Shown here piece by piece: positions 26,021 to 33,985 of a DNA stretch of 64,000 bases. The notes under the pieces are model-generated. The model made no database searches and was not told where the DNA came from. It saw only the letters and a list, made by a program, of their open reading frames with translations. The stretch's first letter is position 1; the number at the start of each line of letters is the position of its first letter. The stretch is from Flavobacterium sufflavum (GTDB taxonomy: Bacteria; Bacteroidota; Bacteroidia; Flavobacteriales; Flavobacteriaceae), in contig NZ_SACJ01000003.1 of the NCBI RefSeq assembly GCF_004016525.1, forward strand, positions 458,057 through 522,056, written 5' to 3'. The position numbers were made by a program, and so were the translations under genes.

Positions 26021-27796
26021 TTATTTTTGATGTTTAATTTTTTCATACAATCGCACTAACGATTGCAATAATTCAACAGGGGTGGTTAAAATCTGATAGT
26101 GATTCTGCCCAAACATTTGCGGCAAATAATATTTCGCTTCGGCCTCAATGGCCAACGCATAGGAATTGATATTCTTTGAATTAAGTTCGCGAAGTGCCTG
26201 TTTCACATCGTTAATACCGTAGTTGCCTTCGTATTTGTCGTAATCATTCGGCTTTCCGTCAGAAATCAGGATTACCCATTTATTTTTGGTATTTCTTTTG
26301 TCAAGTCGGGCACCGGCATGGCGCAGAGCTGCCCCGATTCGGGTATAACCGCTAGGCTCAACAGCTCCGATTTTATGTTTGCCAATATTCCAATTTTCAT
26401 CAAAATCCTTAATGGTCAAATAGGTCGAATAATTTCGGGTTTTCGAATAAAAACTGTCAATCGAAAAATCGATATTGAACTCGTTCAGGATTTCCCCAAA
26501 AAGAATTGAAACCTCTTTCTCCACATCAATCACCCGGTTTCCTGCGGCATATCCATCGCTGGAAAGGCTGATATCCAACAGAATCAGAATAGATAAATCT
26601 TTTTCTTTTTTACGGTTCGAAATATAAATTTTGTCCGAAGGCGTTCTTCGGGAATGCACATCGACATACAAATCGGTAATGGCATCAATATCAAATTCGT
26701 CGCCTTGGGTCTGGCGTTTTTGCTGTTGCATTTTGTTATTGACATTGGTCAACATTTTGCGCAAGCCCATCAAAGTCGAAGAATTTTTTGTGATTGTCTT
26801 TTTATAGTAATCCGAATCGGTTTTTTGCTGTGATTTGGGATAGACTTTACAAAAATTCTCTTTGTAAATCCCTTTGCTGCAATCCCATTCGCTATAGGTC
26901 AAATGAAAACCTTTGGCATCCACTTCGGCACTTTCGGAGATAGAAGTGTTCTCGATAAAATCAGCCTGATAAACCGAATGAGCCGTATCATCCACGCGAA
27001 CGGTGAATTTCATATTCAGCTCTTCCAAGGCTTCCTGATGGTCTTCCAATTCGTCTGAACCATCAAAATCACGCCAGGTTCCGTTGAACTCCTCAGCCGT
27101 TTCCACTTTTTCAAAATTATGCAGCAAGACATAATCCTCCTGCTGTTTTTTATCCAATTCCACCGTTTTAACTTCTTCAACAGCAGTTGCTTTTAAAGTA
27201 GTTACAGGCTGGTTTTCGATTCCTTTTTTGGTCTTATCCGAGAAATTTTCGAGCACCGTTTCGGGATTTTGTTCTACCTCATTTTGCATCCATTTACCGT
27301 AAAGCCAGGAAAAATCAGGAGCTTTTTTTTCAGTCGCTTGCTGAATAAAATGTTCTCTGGCCTGGGCATGAAAGTTTTCGTCAAGAGCATAATCTTCGAA
27401 TACAATTTTCAAAATCGCATTAGAAGTTTCTAATGCTTTTTGCTGTGAAAGCTCCAATGACGGTTCTTTTTCTTCAGAAGTCCAATTGAGATTCAAGCGT
27501 TGTTGCACGCTTAAAAACAATATCCGAAAAAGATAAAAAGTATGATTTTCTTCTTTGGTAGCTAATTCGGCAAAGGAAATCGGAAGGAAAAAATTATTGT
27601 TTTTATAGCCTCCTTCGCGTTCGGCTGGAAAAATTTCGATAGGATTGCCTGTTAAAGCCCTGGCCAAAATAGTCAGTCGCGGTTTTATTTCACTAAGCCT
27701 AACAGTTCTCACCAGAATTTCGGGATGTACTTTTCTACTTTTTTTTAAGTGTTTAAAGAATTTCCCAACTAAATATTCATCTATTTCGAAACCCAT
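26021..27796 (-). CDS. norD: nitric oxide reductase activation protein NorD (vWA domain)
   Basis: A 591-residue cytoplasmic protein. The C-terminal ~200 residues form a von Willebrand A domain with a MIDAS-type motif in ILILLDISLSSDGY (near residue 400) and further metal-site residues in GYTRIGAALRHAG and VILISDGKPNDYD. The N-terminal region is helical and variable, as in other NorD proteins. NorD works with the AAA+ protein NorQ to insert the iron of the active site into NorB. norQ lies upstream, separated by a 114-bp gap containing a repeat. The protein is of usual length for the family. Confidence 0.92.
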   Translation of the reverse strand: MGFEIDEYLVGKFFKHLKKSRKVHPEILVRTVRLSEIKPRLTILARALTGNPIEIFPAEREGGYKNNNFFLPISFAELATKEENHTFYLFRILFLSVQQRLNLNWTSEEKEPSLELSQQKALETSNAILKIVFEDYALDENFHAQAREHFIQQATEKKAPDFSWLYGKWMQNEVEQNPETVLENFSDKTKKGIENQPVTTLKATAVEEVKTVELDKKQQEDYVLLHNFEKVETAEEFNGTWRDFDGSDELEDHQEALEELNMKFTVRVDDTAHSVYQADFIENTSISESAEVDAKGFHLTYSEWDCSKGIYKENFCKVYPKSQQKTDSDYYKKTITKNSSTLMGLRKMLTNVNNKMQQQKRQTQGDEFDIDAITDLYVDVHSRRTPSDKIYISNRKKEKDLSILILLDISLSSDGYAAGNRVIDVEKEVSILFGEILNEFNIDFSIDSFYSKTRNYSTYLTIKDFDENWNIGKHKIGAVEPSGYTRIGAALRHAGARLDKRNTKNKWVILISDGKPNDYDKYEGNYGINDVKQALRELNSKNINSYALAIEAEAKYYLPQMFGQNHYQILTTPVELLQSLVRLYEKIKHQK

Positions 27797-27803
27797 ATTT
27801 TTC

Positions 27804-27891
27804 TAGTGTTCAGTTTTTAGTAATCAGTATGCAGTAATTTTTAGTGTGCAGTGAATAGGTCAATTTTAATCCCAACAAAAACTGAACACTA
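27804..27891. repeat. inverted repeat between norQ and norD
   Basis: TAGTGTTCAGTTTTT (27804-27818) is exactly complementary to 27877-27891. Between them are degenerate copies of TAGTNNNCAGT. It is the only sizeable gap within norQ-norD and probably is an inserted dispersed repeat. In the transcript it could form a long hairpin. Confidence 0.75.
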
Positions 27892-27910
27892 AAAATCTGA
27901 CCACTGTTTT

Positions 27911-28702
27911 CTATATCATCAAATTGCACAAATCTTTGAGTGCTTCCAACGTTTGCAAGTCATCCGTCAGAGGTTCTACAATTGCCACATGAACAGACAA
28001 ACGTTTCGGTAATCCGCTGTGGATGATTTTCGCGGTATCTACCAGCAGTCGTGTAGAAACGGTTTCGGTCAATCCCAATTCGGTCAGGTTTCGGATTTTA
28101 TTTCCAATGGCCACCAGTTTTTTAGCCGTATCCTGATCGATATCGGTTTCATTAACCAAAATCTCGGTTTCAATTTTGGGTTCGGGATAATCAAACGACA
28201 TCGCAATAAAACGTTGACGTGTGGAAGGTTTCAGTTCTTTAAAACCTCTTTGATAACCCGGATTGAAAGAAGCCACCAGCATGAAATCCTCGTGTGCTTT
28301 TATGGTTTCTCCCAGTTTATCAATAAACAATTCGCGTCTATGATCGGTCAGGGAGTGAATAGTGACAATCACATCGGGACGAGCTTCGGCTATCTCATCC
28401 AGATAGATAATTGCTCCTTCTTTTACGGCAGTGGTCAACGGACCGTCCAACCAGACGGTTTCGGCTCCTTTGATGATAAACCTACCTATTAAATCCGTAG
28501 AAGAGGTTTCTTCATGACAGCTGATAGTGATGATTTTCTTGTCCAATTGATGCGCCATAAATTCCACAAATCGGGATTTCCCGGTTCCGGTTGGCCCTTT
28601 TAATAAAAAAGGAATTTTGTTTTTATATGCTTGGTTAAAAACATCTATCTCTTTGCCAACAGCATGATAATAGGGCGTATTTATTAAAGTTTCTACTAAC
28701 AT
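27911..28702 (-). CDS. norQ: AAA+ ATPase NorQ/CbbQ family
   Basis: A 263-residue MoxR/CbbQ-type AAA+ ATPase. The Walker A is GPTGTGKSRFVEF (near residues 37-49), and the Walker B is IIYLDEIAEARPDV (near residue 98). Sensor and arginine-finger regions follow at LVASFNPGYQRGFKELKPSTRQRF. It pairs with NorD to remodel and activate nitric oxide reductase by loading non-heme iron. It lies between norB and norD; the gap to norB (about 110 bp) contains no recognised promoter. Confidence 0.94.
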   Translation of the reverse strand: MLVETLINTPYYHAVGKEIDVFNQAYKNKIPFLLKGPTGTGKSRFVEFMAHQLDKKIITISCHEETSSTDLIGRFIIKGAETVWLDGPLTTAVKEGAIIYLDEIAEARPDVIVTIHSLTDHRRELFIDKLGETIKAHEDFMLVASFNPGYQRGFKELKPSTRQRFIAMSFDYPEPKIETEILVNETDIDQDTAKKLVAIGNKIRNLTELGLTETVSTRLLVDTAKIIHSGLPKRLSVHVAIVEPLTDDLQTLEALKDLCNLMI

Positions 28703-28812
28703 ATTTTTAAAATTTTAGAAAAAAACCGGAACGTCAAACCATTGTCTTTCTGGAAATGCAGTTCTAAAAAACGCTCGTTATCGTTCCGGTCAAAAAAAAG
28801 GGATTTGGTTAG

Positions 28813-30147
28813 TTATTTTAGTTCTATGGCTTCATCCGAAGGACAGCCGTATTTGAAGAAATCATAAATAAAGAGGCTTATTCCGAGAGTAAACATCGTA
28901 GCGCAAATAAGCAGTACTACAAAATGGATACTGATTTCGTTTTGAACGGCCATAAATTCCATTTTCATTTTGCGTTCCAAATAAACCTGGGCCACACCTG
29001 CAACCCCAAAGGCTACAGTCATTCCAAGCATTCCGATATTGGACAACCAGAAAGCCATCATCCCCTGTGTACTTTCGAAACGTTTACGTCCGGTAACATT
29101 TGGCAGTGCATAGCTGATCATCGCCAAAACAATCATCGCATAGGCACCCCAAAAGGCGTAATGGCCGTGCATGGCGGTAACCAAAGTTCCGTGTGTGTAC
29201 AAATTGGTTTGTGGCAAAGTGTGTGCAAACCCCAATAATCCGGCTCCAACAAAAGAAACGATAGACGAACCGATAGTCCAGAATAAGGCAATTTTGTTAG
29301 GATGGCTTTTTTCGCCTTTACGGTACATGTTTACGGCAAACAATGCCATCGCCAAGAAAGCCAAAGGTTCTAAGGCAGAGAAAATTCCACCTACTATGAG
29401 CCAAATTTTATTCACCCCGATAAAATAGTAGTGATGTCCTGTTCCCAACACTCCGGATAGGAAAGTCAGACCAACAATCACGTACAACCATTTCTCGATT
29501 ACTTCTCTGTCAACACCCGTTAATTTGATTAACAGGAACGAAAGAATACCTCCCATGATTAATTCCCAAACTCCTTCAACCCAAAGGTGTACTACCCACC
29601 AACGGAAAAATGAATCCATTACCTGGCTGTCGAACCAAATCATTCCCGGCAGGTACAACAAGGCGGCAAACAACAATCCCATGGATAAAACCAAGGCTGT
29701 GGTTGTCTGGCGTTTTCCTTTGAATAACGTTCCCAGAATTAATCCCAGAAACAGCAATACATTAATCACTACCAGAAAGTCTAATTCTCTGGGAATCTCC
29801 AAAAATTTTCGACCTTCCCAATGGTTGAAGTGAAAGCCAACAATGGCTACAACTCCTACCACCGCTAAGGATATGAGCTGAATGTACGCCCATTTGACGC
29901 TGATTAATTCTCGTTGGGCCTCTTCGGGAATAATATAATAGGCGGATCCCATAAAACCGGTCAATAACCAAACCACCAACAAATTGGTATGTACGGCACG
30001 AGCCGTATTAAAAGGAATAATGTCATGTAATCCTTGTATTCCTATACGGTCGAAGCCCATGATAAAACCATAGATAATTTGCAATGAGAACAAAAGCATA
30101 CATAATGCAAAAAACCAATAGGCAACTTTTTGTGATTTATATTTCAT
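28813..30147 (-). CDS. norB: nitric oxide reductase catalytic subunit NorB
   Basis: A 444-residue, 12-helix heme-copper-oxidase-fold protein that reduces two NO to N2O. Conserved histidines are present in AVHTNLLVVWLLTGFMG (helix II, low-spin heme), GTGHHYYFIGVN (non-heme iron site) and TAMHGHYAFWGAYAM (helix X, both hemes). Glutamates characteristic of NorB occur in WVEGVWELIMGG. It lacks the N-terminal quinol-oxidising extension of qNor and is preceded by norC (13-bp gap), so it is a cytochrome c-dependent cNor. Confidence 0.97.
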   Translation of the reverse strand: MKYKSQKVAYWFFALCMLLFSLQIIYGFIMGFDRIGIQGLHDIIPFNTARAVHTNLLVVWLLTGFMGSAYYIIPEEAQRELISVKWAYIQLISLAVVGVVAIVGFHFNHWEGRKFLEIPRELDFLVVINVLLFLGLILGTLFKGKRQTTTALVLSMGLLFAALLYLPGMIWFDSQVMDSFFRWWVVHLWVEGVWELIMGGILSFLLIKLTGVDREVIEKWLYVIVGLTFLSGVLGTGHHYYFIGVNKIWLIVGGIFSALEPLAFLAMALFAVNMYRKGEKSHPNKIALFWTIGSSIVSFVGAGLLGFAHTLPQTNLYTHGTLVTAMHGHYAFWGAYAMIVLAMISYALPNVTGRKRFESTQGMMAFWLSNIGMLGMTVAFGVAGVAQVYLERKMKMEFMAVQNEISIHFVVLLICATMFTLGISLFIYDFFKYGCPSDEAIELK

Positions 30148-30160
30148 ATCTGGATAATTT

Positions 30161-30595
30161 TTAATTATTTTCTTTGGCTAAAGGTGAAACGATACGGTCA
30201 AAACCATTTAAATCTATTTTTCCAACCCATTTAAAGTAGGCAACCAATGCATCGGCATCTTTTTCGTTCATGTGGTAAGCTACCATTTTTCGACCATTTG
30301 GTGCCCAGGGTACCGGCGACATTAAAGCTGCTTTGACATAACCTTCCCCTCTTCGGTCGATTACTTTTGTCAATTCGGGAGCATAATAACCTCCTTCTCC
30401 CATGATCGAATGACATCCCATACAGTTGTTAGTTTCCCAAAGTTCTTTTCCCCGTACTACCTTTTTGTCAATCTTAGTGTAGTTTGTTTGATCGTTTCTG
30501 GGCATAAAGGAATAAACGGTCAATCCTATAAAGATTAAAAAAGTGACCAATGTCCCACCCAAAAAAAATGCTCTTGCCTGTGATTTTGAAAGCAT
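30161..30595 (-). CDS. norC: nitric oxide reductase cytochrome c subunit NorC
   Basis: A 144-residue protein with one N-terminal transmembrane anchor (residues 10-30) and a periplasmic cytochrome c domain: NNCMGCHSIMGEGGYYAPEL gives the CxxCH heme site near residue 57. A Met in RKMVAYHM or LMSPVPWAP may complete the ligand set. NorC receives electrons from soluble carriers and passes them to NorB. It is the first gene of the leftward nor operon, with the best-formed Crp/Fnr-type palindrome of the window upstream. Confidence 0.96.
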   Translation of the reverse strand: MLSKSQARAFFLGGTLVTFLIFIGLTVYSFMPRNDQTNYTKIDKKVVRGKELWETNNCMGCHSIMGEGGYYAPELTKVIDRRGEGYVKAALMSPVPWAPNGRKMVAYHMNEKDADALVAYFKWVGKIDLNGFDRIVSPLAKENN

Positions 30596-30637
30596 ACTTA
30601 ATTAGTTTTTTTAGTTAATAAATGAGATTTTTTAAAT

Positions 30638-30657
30638 AAAAGATAAAAACATCCTTT
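30638..30657 (-). promoter_or_regulatory. AAAGGA-N8-TCTTTT element in the norC leader
   Basis: The 20-bp element is identical to the nirK copy except for one base (A for G in the spacer). Here it lies downstream of the norC -7 box and 43 bp ahead of the start codon, a position suited to repressor binding. Confidence 0.55.
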
Positions 30658-30668
30658 ATTTAATACTG

Positions 30669-30723
30669 CAAAGAAAAGATTGATATGAAATATAGAATAT
30701 GATTTAAATCATATTCTATATTT
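30669..30723 (-). promoter_or_regulatory. norC promoter with 36-bp perfect palindrome
   Basis: Positions 30688-30723 form a perfect 36-bp palindrome. Its core TGATTTAAATCA (30700-30711) fits TGA-N6-TCA. The centre is 29.5 bp upstream of TTTCTTTG (30669-30676), a TAnnTTTG box with one mismatch. The palindrome also lies in the shared region with the divergent ric gene. Confidence 0.75.
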
Positions 30724-30824
30724 TTTATTATCCCTAAAATTACATTCACAAATAAGAGCAACTAATCGAAGCTCATTTCACTGATTACAAATTATTTAAA
30801 AAACAAAAATTTACGAAAATTAAT

Positions 30825-30844
30825 TTAGGATAATTTTGTCCTTT
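30825..30844 (+). promoter_or_regulatory. ric promoter: TAATTTTG box inside an AGGA-N8-TCCT palindrome
   Basis: TAATTTTG (30831-30838) is an exact TAnnTTTG box. It is framed by TTAGGA and TCCTTT half-sites with the same 8-base spacing as the elements at narK, nirK and norC. A repressor bound here would cover the promoter. Confidence 0.65.
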
Positions 30845-30888
30845 TCTAAAAGAGATTATTTAATTTTTAAACTTAAAAAACAACAATT

Positions 30889-31617
30889 ATGGAAACATTA
30901 GAAAAAAAAACAATTGGAGAATATGTAGCAAAAGATTTTAGAACAGCCGCTATTTTTTCAAAATACGGAATTGATTTTTGTTGCAAAGGCAACCGAACTA
31001 TCGAACAAGCCTGTGAAAAAAAATTCATTGATGCGAATGAAATACAAGAAGAAATTAACGCTGTTTTGGCCACAAAAAACGACAATACCATCGACTTCCA
31101 ATCCTGGCCTTTGGATTTATTGGTGGACTATATTGAGAAAACCCATCACCGTTATGTGGAAGACAAAACCCAAATCTTACTTCCTTTCCTGGACAAATTG
31201 TGCAGGGTACACGGAGCAAGTCATCCCGAACTTTTCGAAATCAACGAACTTTTCATAGGCTGTGCGGGAGAACTGGCGCAACACATGAAAAAAGAAGAAC
31301 TGATTTTGTTTCCTTTCATCAAAAAATTGGTCAAAGCCAGTCTTAGCGATGAACTGATTCAGCAACCGCATTTTGGGACGGTAGAAAACCCGATTGCCAT
31401 GATGATGCACGAGCACGATGCCGAAGGAGAGCGTTTCCGCAAAATTGACGGATTGACCAATAATTATACACCACCGGCAGATGCTTGTAACACATACAAA
31501 GTAACCTTTGCCATGCTTCAGGAATTCGAGCAGGATTTACACAAACACATCCATCTGGAAAACAACATTTTGTTTCCCAAAGCAGTCGCATTGGAGAAAA
31601 AATTCTCAGAACAATAA
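30889..31617 (+). CDS. ric: iron-sulfur cluster repair di-iron protein (RIC/ScdA/YtfE)
   Basis: A 242-residue protein. The N-terminal ~60 residues are the DUF542/ScdA-N domain with the KYGIDFCCKGNRTIEQAC cysteine motif. The rest is a hemerythrin-like bundle with iron ligands in THHRYVEDK, GASHPEL, HMKKEELILFPF, MMHEHDAEGE and HKHIHLENNILFP. RIC proteins repair [Fe-S] clusters damaged by NO or peroxide. It is divergent from norC, which fits joint induction by NO, and heads the rightward run leading to nrdD. Confidence 0.95.
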   Translation: METLEKKTIGEYVAKDFRTAAIFSKYGIDFCCKGNRTIEQACEKKFIDANEIQEEINAVLATKNDNTIDFQSWPLDLLVDYIEKTHHRYVEDKTQILLPFLDKLCRVHGASHPELFEINELFIGCAGELAQHMKKEELILFPFIKKLVKASLSDELIQQPHFGTVENPIAMMMHEHDAEGERFRKIDGLTNNYTPPADACNTYKVTFAMLQEFEQDLHKHIHLENNILFPKAVALEKKFSEQ

Positions 31618-31654
31618 TAAAATCAACTCATCAAAACTAAAATCATCAAATGCT

Positions 31655-33745
31655 ATGGAAAAATATGTTATCAAAAGAAACGGCGAATACAAACCCTTTG
31701 AGAGTTTCAAAATAAAGGATGCCATTAAAAAAAGTTTCAACAGTGTCAGTGTAGCATTTGATGAAAATATTTTCAAAACCATTTTGCAAGGCTTGGAAGG
31801 CAAAGAAACCTGGGCGGTAGAGGAAATTCAGGATTTGATTGAGAAAACGCTTTTCGAGAAACAATATTTTGAAGTCATGCGTTCGTTTATGTTGTTTCGA
31901 CATACCCGTAAACTGCAACGCGAACATATTGATGGTTTAAATGAGGACACCACTTATGTCGACAGCACCCAAACTATCGAAGAATACATAGAACAAACCG
32001 ATTGGCGCATCAATGCCAATGCGAATACCTCCTACTCTAATGCCGGTTTGGTCAACAATGTGGCAGGAAAAATCATTGCCAATTACTGGCTGGATAAAGT
32101 TTATACCAAAGAAGAAGGCTATGCGCACCGCAATGGCGACATCCATATTCACGACTTAGACTGCTTGACGGGCTATTGCGCCGGCTGGAGTTTGCGCGTA
32201 TTGCTCAACGAAGGTTTCAATGGCGTTCGCGGACGTGTAGAAAGCAAAGCCCCTTCTCATTTCAGGGAAGCCTTGGGACAAATGGCTAATTTTCTTGGAA
32301 TTTTGCAGAGCGAATGGGCCGGAGCACAGGCCTTCAGTTCGTTTGACACCTATCTGGCGCCTTATGTTTTCAAAGATAATTTATCGTTTGATGATGTGCT
32401 GAAAGCGGTTCGCAGTTTTGTTTACAACCTGAATGTTCCGGCCCGTTGGGGACAATCGCCTTTTACCAATATCACTTTGGACTGGGTCGTGCCCGAAGAT
32501 TTGAAAACACAGATTCCGACGAAAAATGACCTACACTTTTTTGAAGCTAATTTTGAATATGATTTATTAATAAGAGCCAAAGAAAGAGGAGTCAACAAAC
32601 TGACCGATTTGCGTTACGAACATTTTCAACCCGAAATGAACCTCATCAACAAGGCTTATTACACCGTAATGACCGAAGGTGATGCGAATGGACAGCCATT
32701 TACGTTCCCGATTCCAACGGTGAATATCACCGAAGAATTTGACTGGAACGGAGAAAATACCGAATTGCTTTTTGAAAATACAGCCAAGATTGGATCTTCC
32801 TATTTCCAGAATTTCATTGGGAGTCAATATGTTTTAGATGAAAATGGCAATAAAGAAGAAAATCCAAATGCGTATAAACCCAATGCCGTACGTTCTATGT
32901 GCTGCCGTTTGCAACTGGATTTGCGCGAACTCTTAAAACGCGGCAACGGTCTTTTTGGAAGTGCCGAAATGACCGGAAGTATTGGAGTGGTAACCATCAA
33001 CATGGCGCGTTTGGGGTATTTATACAAAGGAAACAAAACCGAATTGTTCAAACAATTAGACCGATTATTATCTATTTCCAAATCGACTCTGGAGAAAAAA
33101 AGAATCTTTATTCAGGAAATGTATAACCGTGGTTTGTACCCGTACACCAAACGTTATTTGCCCCATTTCAGAAATCACTTTTCTACCATTGGAGTAAACG
33201 GAATGAACGAGATGATTATCAATTTTACCGAAAACCAAAACGATATCACGACCGCATCCGGAATTGCATTTGCTTCTGAAATATTAGACCACATTCGCAA
33301 CCGAATGAGAGAATTTCAGGAACAAACAGGAAATTTATACAATCTGGAAGCAACTCCTGCCGAGGGGACTACCTATCGTTTTGCCAAGGAAGACCGGAAA
33401 CGCTTTGCCGATATTTATCAGGCAGGACAGGAAAATAACATCTATTATACCAACAGTTCCCAAATTCCGGTGAATCACACCGAAGATCCTTTTGAAGCCT
33501 TGTTTCTTCAGGACGAATTGCAATGCAAATACACCGGAGGAACGGTATTGCACTTGTACATGAGCGAAAGAATCAGCTCTCCGGAAGCCTGTAAAAAATT
33601 TGTCAAGAAAGTGATTAGCAATTTCAAATTGCCTTACATCACCGTAACGCCCGTGTTTAGTGTGTGTCCGGTACATGGCTATTTGAATGGCGAACACGAA
33701 TATTGTCCAAAATGTGATGATCTTTTATTAATAGAAAAAAATTAA
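31655..33745 (+). CDS. nrdD: anaerobic ribonucleoside-triphosphate reductase, main chain lacking the glycyl-radical tail
   Basis: A 696-residue class III ribonucleotide reductase from ATG 31655 (MEKYVIKRNGE). A longer frame from 31508 overlaps ric and is not family-like. Residues 1-90 are an ATP-cone domain and the 10-stranded barrel follows. Near the C-terminus is a zinc site of two CxxC/CxxH-like pairs (CPVHGYLNGEHEYCPKC). The chain then stops (LLLIEKN). In the usual enzyme, about 40 more residues carry the RVxGY glycyl-radical loop. Here that loop is in a separate ORF 75 bp downstream. The enzyme makes dNTPs without oxygen, fitting its place in the denitrification cluster. Confidence 0.93.
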   Translation: MEKYVIKRNGEYKPFESFKIKDAIKKSFNSVSVAFDENIFKTILQGLEGKETWAVEEIQDLIEKTLFEKQYFEVMRSFMLFRHTRKLQREHIDGLNEDTTYVDSTQTIEEYIEQTDWRINANANTSYSNAGLVNNVAGKIIANYWLDKVYTKEEGYAHRNGDIHIHDLDCLTGYCAGWSLRVLLNEGFNGVRGRVESKAPSHFREALGQMANFLGILQSEWAGAQAFSSFDTYLAPYVFKDNLSFDDVLKAVRSFVYNLNVPARWGQSPFTNITLDWVVPEDLKTQIPTKNDLHFFEANFEYDLLIRAKERGVNKLTDLRYEHFQPEMNLINKAYYTVMTEGDANGQPFTFPIPTVNITEEFDWNGENTELLFENTAKIGSSYFQNFIGSQYVLDENGNKEENPNAYKPNAVRSMCCRLQLDLRELLKRGNGLFGSAEMTGSIGVVTINMARLGYLYKGNKTELFKQLDRLLSISKSTLEKKRIFIQEMYNRGLYPYTKRYLPHFRNHFSTIGVNGMNEMIINFTENQNDITTASGIAFASEILDHIRNRMREFQEQTGNLYNLEATPAEGTTYRFAKEDRKRFADIYQAGQENNIYYTNSSQIPVNHTEDPFEALFLQDELQCKYTGGTVLHLYMSERISSPEACKKFVKKVISNFKLPYITVTPVFSVCPVHGYLNGEHEYCPKCDDLLLIEKN

Positions 33746-33820
33746 GAGTTAAGCGTCAGCTATCGAAAATTAGTAACCAACTCTTTTAGTCATAACTTTT
33801 AACACATAACTCCACAAAAT

Positions 33821-33985
33821 ATGAAAACAGCCACTAATCCCATTTTAGAAGAAAAACAACATTTGAGAACCAAATGCTTAGTGTACACCCGCGTCATGGG
33901 CTACCACCGACCTGTAGAGAGTTTCAACATTGGTAAAAAAGGCGAGCACAAACAACGCACCCATTTCAATGAAGAAAAATGTTAG
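33821..33985 (+). CDS. separate glycyl-radical domain of class III ribonucleotide reductase
   Basis: A 54-residue ORF beginning MKTATNPILEEKQHLRTKCL. Its core YTRVMGYHRPVESFNIGKK corresponds to the end of ordinary NrdD, where RVxGY holds the radical glycine (here Gly27). It has its own ATG and ends 17 bp inside the start of nrdG, so translation of the two may be coupled. There is no frame joining it to the main nrdD chain: a stop and 75 bp of A/T-rich sequence intervene. It may act like a free-standing radical subunit, in the manner of the YfiD/GrcA spare part for pyruvate formate-lyase. Confidence 0.85.
   Translation: MKTATNPILEEKQHLRTKCLVYTRVMGYHRPVESFNIGKKGEHKQRTHFNEEKC

Noticed and set aside
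19450..30595. nosZ or other N2O reductase genes within the denitrification block
   Set aside because: No protein with CuA/CuZ motifs or a NosD/NosF/NosY-type gene was found; the SCO and porin genes alone do not indicate N2O reduction.
31508..31654. Longer N-terminal start for nrdD
   Set aside because: It overlaps the ric coding region by over 100 bp, and the extra residues do not resemble an ATP-cone start; MEKYVIKRNGE is the usual beginning.
33746..33820. Frameshift joining nrdD to the glycyl-radical ORF
   Set aside because: The gap is 75 bp with stops in the reading frame and an A/T-rich non-coding look, so a single indel cannot restore one continuous NrdD.
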